A DNA stretch of 64,000 nucleotides from Nostoc sp. TCL240-02 (GTDB lineage Bacteria > Cyanobacteriota > Cyanobacteriia > Cyanobacteriales > Nostocaceae), in assembly GCF_013343235.1 (NCBI RefSeq), contig NZ_CP040094.1, forward strand, positions 3,410,501 through 3,474,500, in the 5' to 3' direction. The position numbers were made by a program, and so were the translations under genes. Under the pieces are notes generated by a model. That model did not search any database and had not been told where the DNA came from. It saw only the letters and a list, made by a program, of their open reading frames with translations. Positions 57,048 to 64,000 of the stretch are shown here, in pieces; within the stretch, counting starts at the first letter, position 1; the number at the start of each line of letters is the position of its first letter.

Positions 57048-57473
57048 ATGAAACGTGTAATGTTCGTCTGCAAAAAGAATTCTGCCCGTTCTCAAATGGC
57101 GGAAGGCTTTGCTAAAACCCTTGGTAAAGGAAAGATTGAAGTGATTAGCTCAGGCTTAGAAGCAAGTCAAGTCAGGCCAGAAGCGATCGCCACCATGAAA
57201 GAAATTGGTATCGACATTACCGATCAACACTCCAAACCCCTCAGTGATTTCCAAGCACAAGACTTTGATGTAGTGATTTCTTTGTGTGGCTGTGGCGTGA
57301 ATTTACCGCCAGAGTGGGTTACACGGGAAGTATTTGAAGATTGGCAATTAGACGATCCAGCAGAACAACCAGAAATTTTTCCTAGAGTCCGCGATGAGAT
57401 TAAAGAACGGGTGATTCAATTGATTGAGTCTGTGAATAAAGAAATTACACCTACTTCAATACAGTTCGGATAA
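57048..57473 (+). CDS. arsC: arsenate reductase, cyanobacterial type
   Basis: A 141-residue arsenate reductase with the low-molecular-weight phosphatase fold. C8 in VCKKNSARSQMAEG is the nucleophile; C80 and C82 in SLCGCGVNLP are at the same positions as the catalytic cysteines of Synechocystis ArsC, which uses glutathione and glutaredoxin. The Asp in DWQLDDPAE is the general acid. GGAGGAG precedes the ATG. It follows acr3 by 37 bp and is probably co-transcribed. Confidence 0.95.
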   Translation: MKRVMFVCKKNSARSQMAEGFAKTLGKGKIEVISSGLEASQVRPEAIATMKEIGIDITDQHSKPLSDFQAQDFDVVISLCGCGVNLPPEWVTREVFEDWQLDDPAEQPEIFPRVRDEIKERVIQLIESVNKEITPTSIQFG

Positions 57474-57502
57474 GGTTTTTTGACGAAAATTCTAGATCGC
57501 AA

Positions 57503-57567
57503 AGACGCGATAAATCGCCGTCTTTACAAGAATAAGTCCTTTGTAGAGACGGCGATTTATCGCGTCT
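57503..57567. repeat. 27-bp inverted repeat between arsC and arsH
   Basis: Arms 57503-57529 and 57541-57567 match with one mismatch around an 11-nt loop. Each arm is a copy of the dispersed repeat at 12256-12285. The hairpin could weaken read-through from arsC into arsH. Confidence 0.85.
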
Positions 57568-57647
57568 CTTGCCTTAATTTTCGATGTTGAATTGCGAGAA
57601 GCCCAAAGCAGATTTTTGCGAGACTTGGAGTAAAATAAGCAATTACC

Positions 57648-58334
57648 ATGACGACATTTGACTATCCGCCCAGAATTTTGTTTTTGTATGGCTCCTTGCG
57701 TGAGCGTTCCTATAGCCGCCTCTTGGCAGAAGAAGCAGCACGCATAATTGAAGAATTTGGGGCAGAAGTGAAGTTTTTCGATCCCCGCGAACTACCGATT
57801 TACGGCAGCGTACCTGATACCCACCCAAAGGTGCAGGAGTTGCGTCAATTAAGCTTGTGGTCGGAAGGACAGGTATGGTCTAGTCCAGAACTGCACGGTC
57901 AGATTTCTGGCATTATGAAAAACCAAATTGACTGGATTCCGCTCAGTATCGGAGCCGTTCGCCCGACTCAAGGCAGAACTTTAGCTGTCATGCAAGTCAG
58001 TGGCGGATCTCAGTCTTTTAACGCTGTCAACACATTAAGAATTCTTGGGCGCTGGATGCGGATGTTCACTATCCCGAATCAATCTTCAGTGGCTAAAGCA
58101 TACGAGGAGTTTAATCAAGACGGGACTATGAAAGATTCACCCTATCGCGATCGCGTTGTCGATGTGATGGAAGAACTTTACAAATTTACCTTGCTATTGC
58201 GTAACAAAGTTGATTATCTCACAGACCGCTATAGTGAACGTAAAGAAAAAGCTGCTAAAGAGACAATCATGATAGCTTCTCAAGCTCTTGAAATTAACTC
58301 TAATATAGCGTCCCAACACACTGGCTCGAAGTGA
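57648..58334 (+). CDS. arsH: ArsH flavoprotein
   Basis: A 228-residue NADPH-dependent FMN reductase. [20 protein letters not shown] is the FMN phosphate loop, and [11 protein letters not shown] and [20 protein letters not shown] are ArsH signatures. ArsH proteins oxidise trivalent methyl-arsenicals or reduce quinones and metals; which applies here is open. It is separated from arsC by a long hairpin repeat and may have its own promoter. Confidence 0.94.
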   Translation: MTTFDYPPRILFLYGSLRERSYSRLLAEEAARIIEEFGAEVKFFDPRELPIYGSVPDTHPKVQELRQLSLWSEGQVWSSPELHGQISGIMKNQIDWIPLSIGAVRPTQGRTLAVMQVSGGSQSFNAVNTLRILGRWMRMFTIPNQSSVAKAYEEFNQDGTMKDSPYRDRVVDVMEELYKFTLLLRNKVDYLTDRYSERKEKAAKETIMIASQALEINSNIASQHTGSK

Positions 58335-58365
58335 ATCTAAAATCTAAAACCCAGAATAGAATAAC

Positions 58366-58388
58366 CTCCTGGCAGATTTAACCAGGAG
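58366..58388. terminator. hairpin between convergent arsH and PHP gene
   Basis: CTCCTGG pairs with CCAGGAG around a 9-nt loop, 32 bp after arsH and 24 bp from the end of the PHP gene. The minus-strand side is followed by a T-rich stretch, so it best fits the leftward gene. Confidence 0.55.
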
Positions 58389-58411
58389 AGTTCAAAAAAA
58401 TTGATTCATCT

Positions 58412-59098
58412 TTACAAGCGTTGTAGCAGGCTCAAACCGTGGGTGTCAGTACCACAGGTATTGAAAAGAAAGTATTCATCAGCCAACTTTTGCACTTGTT
58501 CTGATTCCAATACGCTGGGTTGCCAAGGGTTAGGGTTATTGTAGGCGTAGAAAGTTTCCACACCATCGATACCCTTTTGGGATGCAGCTGGAATTAAGTC
58601 AAAATGCGATCGCTTATAACGGGCTGGATGAGCCAGAACTGCTAATCCCCCAGCCTGGTGAATAGCGGCAATCACGTTACTTGCCTGATATTCTTGACCT
58701 GTAGTCGGCCTTCTTTGCAGATAGGGTTTCATGCTAGGGTGTTCGGGAGCAAAAGCGTAAGCCAAAATGTGAACTTCTATATCCAGAAGGTTCGCATTGA
58801 TTTCCACGCCACTCCACAGGTAAGGAGTTGTTGCACCAGAATTACTCCACTTCCAATCTTCTAACCAAGCAAGGGCTGCTTGATAGCCCATAATACCATG
58901 ATGGTCAGTGATCGCTAACCCTTTTAGTCCAATCGCGATCGCCTGCTCCATCAATCCACTCGGCTGCAACCTGCCATCCGAGTGGACAGTGTGCATGTGA
59001 AAGTTGAATAACCTTGGACAACTGTATGCATCAATGTTCTGGAATACTTGCTTCAAAAGTTCTGCCGAAGCAGTAGTCCGGGCCAAATTTACAGCCAT
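58412..59098 (-). CDS. PHP-domain phosphoesterase
   Basis: A 228-residue PHP protein with the metal-binding motifs FNFHMHTVHSDGRL, AITDHHGI, SGVEINA, LAHPARY and CGTDTHG. It resembles the 5'-3' exonuclease/AMP phosphatase group (RNase AM-like). Its end is rather abrupt (LSLLQRL) but complete. It is convergent with arsH. Confidence 0.88.
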   Translation of the reverse strand: MAVNLARTTASAELLKQVFQNIDAYSCPRLFNFHMHTVHSDGRLQPSGLMEQAIAIGLKGLAITDHHGIMGYQAALAWLEDWKWSNSGATTPYLWSGVEINANLLDIEVHILAYAFAPEHPSMKPYLQRRPTTGQEYQASNVIAAIHQAGGLAVLAHPARYKRSHFDLIPAASQKGIDGVETFYAYNNPNPWQPSVLESEQVQKLADEYFLFNTCGTDTHGLSLLQRL

Positions 59099-59584
59099 AA
59101 CCCCCTCTGAATAAAAATATATATTCTTAACACACTAAAACGCCCTATTTACAGATGAGAAATTTCCAACACTGTAAGTTAGTGTATTGGTGGCTACTTT
59201 CTCAGCTTTTTCAGCCAATTTTTCAATATGTTAAGACTACGTTAGCAAATCTTAACCTCAGTAGTCATGGGTAGTTTGAACTACTTTAAATGTAAGTAGT
59301 AAAAAATATTGCATATAAAATTTTATAAATACGCCTATACTATTTATGCTATGTAGTTTGATTTTAAAGGCTTAGGAGAATAATTTTCTCTAATCAGTCT
59401 GAGATTTAAATATATATCACGTATTAAAAAAATATAAACCTCAGTAATTATACTAGTTTTTATTTCATCTAGTAATCACTTCCGCGTAGGCGGAGCCCGC
59501 CGCAGGCATCGCATGAGTGAGTTTATAATAGCTCGCAGAAAATTAGCGATGTCTACGACGGGCTATGCCTACGCTTGCGGCTGA
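59099..59584. repeat. intergenic region with an inverted GCGATG...CTACGC repeat
   Basis: A 486-bp A+T-rich gap. Near its right end two 29-bp copies of a dispersed GCGATG-CTACG-GGGCT-CCTACGC repeat face each other, at 59484-59512 and 59546-59574; a relative occurs at about 7559-7587. No gene is seen. Confidence 0.75.
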
Positions 59585-60721
59585 TTATACTCCCCGCGCA
59601 ATTCCAAAAGAATCTCCCTTCAACGTCACCCCAAGCGGTTCTACTACCACCTCGCGGCTAAGGGACGCTTCAACCTTGCCGACAATCACAGCAGTTAGCT
59701 GATGTTCTCTTGCGAGGATGACAATCCTTTCTGCATCCTGCTTAGATTCCGTATAGAATGCAAATCCGGCTCCGTAATTGAACACGGAAAGCATCGTCTC
59801 TGCCCCGCCCTCAAGATGACCCTCGACAAAAGTAAATATCTCCGGCACTGGGAGCATTGTTTCGATGACATATCGGAGCGGCTTCACCGACCGCATCAAC
59901 TTTTGCCAACCATGACCGGTAATATTCTCAATCGCAGTGGGGCGAATTCCCTCGCCAAGCACCGCTTGTACAAGAGGCGTGTAGAGATATGATGCTGCAT
60001 TCATCGCTTCCCAAAACTCTTGCCCACTTGGAAGTTTTGTTCTATAGCCATCAGGGAGAGACTCAGCAAGCTTTCGCAATGGGGTAAAGCCGTTCTCATG
60101 GGGGCCAGAACTCTCAACGAGAACAATAGTATTTCCGGCATCCAGGCGCGAACTATCAATGGGAGCGACACCAGGCGGCATCACGCCAAAAACCGAACCT
60201 GCAATATCAAGCCGCCCTGGAATCATCTTAGTTTTCAGTTGAGGCGTTTCCCCTGAAAGATAGACACATTTCACTCGTTTGCACCCCTCAACAACTCCAT
60301 CCAGAAACCCATCAAGAAAAGCGGGGGTAAAGATCGTTTCAGGAGTACTTGATGGCAGATAAAGACCAAGAAGTAGAGTCTGCATCCCTGATGTTGCCGC
60401 GTCGTTTGTCAAACACGAGATGATCTTGATACCGATATTCCACCAGAATCGCCGAAGTTCTTCTTCGGAAAGGTCGTCAGGGCGGGTATCGTCTGCCGTT
60501 CCTAGTCCTTCAGGGACAAGTGTTAGAGAAAGTTCTGGAGTGCCCGCTTGAATAAATGGAGCGAGGTTGAAGCTGAAAGCGTTAGCACTTGCTCCAAGAC
60601 CTGATGCGGGGACGGTACCATAGGCGCTTGCAAAGGTAAGCGTGCGTTTTGCAGCATCGATGAAGCGTCTTTTTGCGGCATCGAGAGTATCGTAATCGAC
60701 TTGATCGAGAGCTTGAGCCAT
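59585..60721 (-). CDS. PurM-like (AIR synthetase-related) protein
   Basis: A 378-residue protein of the PurM/SelD/HypE/ThiL ATP-binding superfamily. VLVESSGPHENGFTPLRKLA and ENITGHGWQKLMRS align with the conserved PurM segments, as do LDIAGSVFGVMPPG and GAGFAFY near the end. The N-terminal DVDYDTLDAAKRRF and KRTLTFASAYGTV differ from housekeeping PurM, and the length is greater than the usual 340. It looks richer in G+C than its neighbours, and GCGATCGC is absent from it, which suggests transfer. It is probably a paralogue with another substrate. Confidence 0.7.
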   Translation of the reverse strand: MAQALDQVDYDTLDAAKRRFIDAAKRTLTFASAYGTVPASGLGASANAFSFNLAPFIQAGTPELSLTLVPEGLGTADDTRPDDLSEEELRRFWWNIGIKIISCLTNDAATSGMQTLLLGLYLPSSTPETIFTPAFLDGFLDGVVEGCKRVKCVYLSGETPQLKTKMIPGRLDIAGSVFGVMPPGVAPIDSSRLDAGNTIVLVESSGPHENGFTPLRKLAESLPDGYRTKLPSGQEFWEAMNAASYLYTPLVQAVLGEGIRPTAIENITGHGWQKLMRSVKPLRYVIETMLPVPEIFTFVEGHLEGGAETMLSVFNYGAGFAFYTESKQDAERIVILAREHQLTAVIVGKVEASLSREVVVEPLGVTLKGDSFGIARGV

Positions 60722-60808
60722 CAGGTTGCGTTTTAAGTTAGGAATGGAGATGCGATTAATAGCGTCTGTGCAAGAGTTAAAAGTTAGGAGAAGTCATAAC
60801 TCCTCACT

Positions 60809-61015
60809 TTAAAATACCTCATCTTCAATACCGCGCCACCATTCACCCAAATTCATCAAGTCTTGGTAAATATCTTCTAATTCTTTGGCGTAGACATCGT
60901 TTGTAATGGTGGCTCGACGCTCTTGCAATTTCTTAAGGCGCAGTTGTACCAATACCCAAGGTTTAGTGATGCTATTCGTTGCTTCGATGTATTGCGCTAG
61001 TTCTTTGCTATCCAT
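60809..61015 (-). CDS. small conserved-type hypothetical protein
   Basis: A 68-residue soluble helical protein, MDSKELAQYIEATNSITKPW then VLVQLRLKKLQERRATITND and an acidic C-terminus with GEWWRGIEDEVF. It has no motif I know. Good start and codon use suggest a real gene; it lies 87 bp upstream of the PurM-like gene on the same strand. Confidence 0.6.
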   Translation of the reverse strand: MDSKELAQYIEATNSITKPWVLVQLRLKKLQERRATITNDVYAKELEDIYQDLMNLGEWWRGIEDEVF

Positions 61016-61130
61016 AATGTTTTATATTTTTAGGAATTACACGCTGTACAAAAGAATCATGTTGTGTATAAGGTAAATAATTGGTTTCAGATTTTTATTA
61101 ATCATTTTTTGATAGTAATATAGATCCGCG

Positions 61131-61162
61131 TTGTAGGGGCAATTCATGAATTGCCCCTACAA
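61131..61162. repeat. 32-bp perfect palindrome
   Basis: TTGTAGGGGCAATTCA is followed directly by its reverse complement with no loop. It is a common-looking dispersed palindrome of cyanobacterial intergenic DNA. Confidence 0.9.
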
Positions 61163-61272
61163 CAAATAGTTTTTACACTATCCATATTTAGTCGTTTCTG
61201 TCAATACATAACTCCTAATTTTGATGCCACTACTTTTATTTAGACGATGCCCATCCCACTACTGAAAAACAG

Positions 61273-61306
61273 AAAAGGGAGAAACTAAAAAGAATTTCTC
61301 CCTTTT
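61273..61306 (-). terminator. rho-independent terminator of sodB
   Basis: AAAAGGGAGAAA pairs perfectly with TTTCTCCCTTTT. On the minus strand the stem is followed by CTGTTTTTC. It lies 89 bp after the sodB stop. Confidence 0.8.
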
Positions 61307-61394
61307 GTGGTGGACTTTCTGCTTCAACTTTTGCAAATTAACTTATGGAGCAGCTTACTAAGAGGCATCGCACTCAGTTTAAACCAGCAATTAA

Positions 61395-61997
61395 TTAAGC
61401 TTTAGCCAAGTTTTCAGCAGCAAAGTCCCAGTTAACCAAGTTATCTAGGAAATTCTTGATGAACGCTGGACGGGCATTTCTGTAGTCAATGTAGTAAGCG
61501 TGTTCCCAAACATCCAAGGTTAGGAGTGCCTTCTTACCATGAGCTAGAGGGTTTTCTGCATTTGGTGTTTTGATCACCTTCAGCGTACCACCATCATCAA
61601 TTAGCCAAGACCACCCACTGCCAAATTGAGTTGCAGCTGCGTTAGAGAACTCTTCCTTGAATTTGTCGAAGCTACCAAAATCTTTATCAATTCTGGCTGC
61701 AAGATCGCCAGTGGGTGCGCCGCCACCATTTGGTTTTAAGGAATTCCAGAAGAAGGTGTGGTTCCAAACTTGAGCAGCGTTGTTGAAGATCCCTGCCTTA
61801 GAGGAGTCTTGGAATGAAATTTTGATCACTTCTTCCAGAGACTTATCAGCAAGTTCTGTACCTTCAGTGAGCTTGTTGAGGTTGTCTACATAAGCTTTGT
61901 GATGCTTACCATAGTGATACTCGAAAGTTTCAGCTTTCATGCCATTTGGCTCTAGAGCATTCTTGTCAAAGGGTAGCGGGGGCTGTACAAATACCAT
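61395..61997 (-). CDS. sodB: iron superoxide dismutase
   Basis: A 200-residue Fe-SOD that dismutes superoxide in the cytosol. The metal ligands are the His in FEYHYGKHHKAYVDNL, the His in NNAAQVWNHTFFWNSLKPNG, and Asp and His in LTLDVWEHAYYIDYRN. The Gln in NAAQVWNH and the AAATQFGSGW segment favour iron over manganese. No signal peptide. Monocistronic, with its own terminator. Confidence 0.97.
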   Translation of the reverse strand: MVFVQPPLPFDKNALEPNGMKAETFEYHYGKHHKAYVDNLNKLTEGTELADKSLEEVIKISFQDSSKAGIFNNAAQVWNHTFFWNSLKPNGGGAPTGDLAARIDKDFGSFDKFKEEFSNAAATQFGSGWSWLIDDGGTLKVIKTPNAENPLAHGKKALLTLDVWEHAYYIDYRNARPAFIKNFLDNLVNWDFAAENLAKA

Positions 61998-62485
61998 TGT
62001 GTGAAATCCTCTCTTTACCGGTTTCCAGTTTCAAGCTATTGCAGAAGCTTGGAAAATTAACAGCTTTTATTTTTAAGGTTTTATGCCTTTAATGATGGAA
62101 CATAAAACTTAACATCGTCATTCTACTACCAAAGTGAAGATAAAGTGAAGATGAGAACAAAGTACTTCGCCGATAAGTCAAATCGCTATGAATTCACGGT
62201 TATAAATAAAAATGGCTAATATCTCGTAGCGAAAGTCCAATCTGTAATTAGCATTTAGCAATTAAAGTTTTAATACTTCTATCTTTAGTAGGATTAATTT
62301 CGATGTGGTAAATCAGTCGAAAGCGAGATGATTTAATACTTAAATAATCTAATAATCTTAAACTAGGTCTTAATAAATCACTAATAAAATTATCTTACTT
62401 TTAAATATTGTTTTGAGGATGGTAAGTGAATAATTACTCACCCACCACCCTTTGAAACTAAAAAGTTAACAGTAAATAGCGGTGA
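61998..62485. other. intergenic, nothing recognised
   Basis: A 488-bp A+T-rich gap between the end of panC/cmk and the start of sodB. It must hold the sodB promoter; no operator or frame was found. Confidence 0.5.
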
Positions 62486-64000
62486 TTAGCACTGAGATAA
62501 ACACTGCTGGTAATAGTTAACAATTTGTGCCGTGACTTCAGACACATCCAAACCATCAGTTTGAACTTCAATGGCATCTGCTGCTTTTTGCAAAGGCGAA
62601 ACTTTGCGTGTGCTATCTTTCCAATCACGTTCGGCAATATCCCGTTCTAGCTGCTCTAAATTGATTGCAGATTGACCTTGTTTGTGAAAGTCTTCCTGGC
62701 GGCGACGGGCGCGTTCACTCACAGAAGCAGTTAAGAAGATTTTGACTTCGGCATCGGGGAAAACGTGAGTACCAATATCTCGCCCTTCAGCGACTAAACC
62801 ACCTTTTTTACCCCAGCTTTGTTGTTGTTTAACCAGTGCTTGACGGACAGCGCTTTGGGCTGCGATCGCAGATACTTGAGATGTCACCTCAATGGTGCGA
62901 ATTACCTGGGTAACATCAGTACCGTTAATCCAAACCCGCACAGACGATTGTAAATCCTGGGTAGGAGTAAGTTCAATTTTACACAGGTTAGTTAATTCAG
63001 CGATCGCACACTCATCATCAATAGCAATCCCCTTTTGCAGTACAAGCCAAGTGACAGCACGGTACATTGCTCCTGTATCTAAATAGACTAAACCTAGATT
63101 TGCTGCCACTTGCCGCGCCACTGTAGATTTTCCAGCCCCGGCGGGGCCATCAATGGCGATGATGGGTTGACGATCGCGCAAGATGATATTGTCAATCAAA
63201 CGTGTAGAACCAAGACGGGCTGCGATCGCCAACATTCCTTCCTCCTCAACTTTTTCTAAAGACATCAACGTAGTCGGATCAACTAATTCAATATATTCCA
63301 CTAAAATCGTGCTGACTATTGCCACTTCTTGCTGTACCACTGCTATCAACTTGTTACTATTGCGATCGCCTGCAATAAATGCAGCTTCAGCCCGTTGCAA
63401 GCCGCGATATAATGCTGCCGCTTGTTCTTTTGCCGTTGCAGTCAAATATTGATTACGAGAACTGAAGGCAAGACCCGACGCTTCCCGCACTGTTGGACAA
63501 GCAACAATTTCTACTGGCAAATTTAAGTCAGCTACTAAGCGTTTAATAATTGCCAGTTGCTGACCATCTTTTTGACCAAAGTAGGCACGGTCAGGCTGTA
63601 CCAAGTTGAAAAGCTTGGTAACAATCGTAGCCACACCTTGAAAGTGACCCAGGCGAGAACGACCACACAAGCCTGTCATCATAGCAGATGGGGGTATAAC
63701 TTGTGTAACCTTTGATTCTTGTATACTCTTCTGGGGAACTGCCATCTCTTCAGGAGTCGGTGCAAAAATGGCATCTACCCCAGCTTGTTCGCAAAGTTTT
63801 TGGTCTTGCTCTAAAGTCCGGGGGTAGCGTTGGTAATCCTCATTGGGAGCAAATTGCAGGGGATTGACGAAAATACTCACAATCACCGTAGAATTTTCTT
63901 GCCGCGCCCGTTGGATCAAGCTTAAATGACCTTGATGCAAATTCCCCATCGTTGGTACTAGACCGACTGCCGTCTGATACCAGCCAGTTATCTCATCTAG
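62486..64000 (-). CDS. panC/cmk: bifunctional pantothenate synthetase/cytidylate kinase (5' end outside the window)
   Basis: 504 residues are visible; the frame runs off the right edge (LDEITGWYQTAVGLVPTMGN...), so the true start lies beyond 64000 and the methionine at 63949 is internal. The PanC part has PTMGNLHQGHLSLI (the HIGH-like site), FGQKDGQQLAIIKRLV and SSRNQYL. The CMK part starts at IAIDGPAGAGKSTVARQVA, with YLDTGAMYRAVTWL and GRDIGTHVFPDAE. The fusion is typical of cyanobacteria; it makes pantothenate for CoA and phosphorylates CMP. Confidence 0.96.
   Translation of the reverse strand, partial: LDEITGWYQTAVGLVPTMGNLHQGHLSLIQRARQENSTVIVSIFVNPLQFAPNEDYQRYPRTLEQDQKLCEQAGVDAIFAPTPEEMAVPQKSIQESKVTQVIPPSAMMTGLCGRSRLGHFQGVATIVTKLFNLVQPDRAYFGQKDGQQLAIIKRLVADLNLPVEIVACPTVREASGLAFSSRNQYLTATAKEQAAALYRGLQRAEAAFIAGDRNSNKLIAVVQQEVAIVSTILVEYIELVDPTTLMSLEKVEEEGMLAIAARLGSTRLIDNIILRDRQPIIAIDGPAGAGKSTVARQVAANLGLVYLDTGAMYRAVTWLVLQKGIAIDDECAIAELTNLCKIELTPTQDLQSSVRVWINGTDVTQVIRTIEVTSQVSAIAAQSAVRQALVKQQQSWGKKGGLVAEGRDIGTHVFPDAEVKIFLTASVSERARRRQEDFHKQGQSAINLEQLERDIAERDWKDSTRKVSPLQKAADAIEVQTDGLDVSEVTAQIVNYYQQCLSQC

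Larger units (their letters stand above)
61016..61394. other. intergenic, with a palindrome and the sodB terminator
   Basis: A 379-bp gap. It contains the 32-bp perfect palindrome at 61131-61162 and the sodB terminator at 61273-61306; otherwise it is A+T rich with nothing recognised. Confidence 0.6.

Noticed and set aside
60785..60810. ACTCCTCACTTTA, similar to the ACTCCTCACAC core of the Yfr1 small RNA
   Set aside because: The core differs at its last bases and the flanking stem and T-run of Yfr1 are missing.

Overview
The window looks like chromosome from a filamentous, heterocyst-type cyanobacterium of the Nostoc/Anabaena group. The evidence is the very frequent GCGATCGC (HIP1) octamer, the heptanucleotide tandem repeats between genes, the phylloquinone (men) genes, a ferredoxin-dependent sulfite reductase, a cyanobacterial-type arsenate reductase, cyanophycinase and a fused PanC/Cmk. 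Species cannot be fixed from the sequence alone.

Layout. 1-4 kb: a REC-LuxR response regulator, a thioredoxin-like [2Fe-2S] protein and the groES-groEL operon behind a K-box-like site and a perfect CIRCE. 4-7.5 kb: an accessory island with a HEPN-like protein, a large two-P-loop KGGVGR ATPase and an orphan HicB-like protein. 7.7-11 kb: urease ureDABC, read leftward. 11-20.3 kb: TPR protein, rsmE, ferredoxin-sulfite reductase with an extra C-terminal ribbon-helix-helix-like tail, a small barrel protein, an ADP-ribosylglycohydrolase, an acidic HTH protein paired with a membrane protein, and a protein of unknown function. 20.6-31.3 kb: a plastic region with four tRNAs, an intron-endonuclease-like PD-(D/E)XK protein, two identical IS4-type elements each with its own 9-bp target duplication, nadA, a phosphoesterase, a nonsense-broken four-helix-bundle gene, a NACHT STAND ATPase gene cut in two by the second IS copy, and a VapBC-type module.

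31.4-37 kb: phylloquinone genes (DHNA-CoA thioesterase, menE, menC, menA leftward, menF divergent), then a methyltransferase and proA. 39.8-46 kb: a glutamate-receptor-like channel without a potassium filter, a degenerate IS5-type element nested in an older inverted repeat, a Tat-exported vanadium haloperoxidase homologue lacking the usual S-G-H motif, and a cyanophycinase-like protein. 46-52 kb: short-chain dehydrogenase, aldo/keto reductase, cysteine desulfurase, a nuclease-like protein, a peroxiredoxin and a photolyase split into two genes in swapped order. 52-55.3 kb: a cobalamin riboswitch driving cobG-cobH-cobI. 55.4-58.3 kb: an arsenic cluster arsR-acr3-arsC-arsH with three near-identical 16-bp operator-like boxes. 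58.4-64 kb: PHP protein, PurM-like protein, sodB and panC/cmk, which runs off the right edge.

The best candidates for something new are: (i) the HEPN-like plus KGGVGR/P-loop pair after groEL, with a BolA-like N-terminus; (ii) the NACHT ATPase, which can be rebuilt exactly and whose lost part is the conserved C-terminal domain; (iii) the haloperoxidase homologue with an altered active site; (iv) the receptor-like channel; (v) the repeated insertion of intergenic-type repeats into the coding parts of cobG, menE, menC and the DHNA-CoA thioesterase gene. All product names come from reading motifs by eye; no database search was possible.
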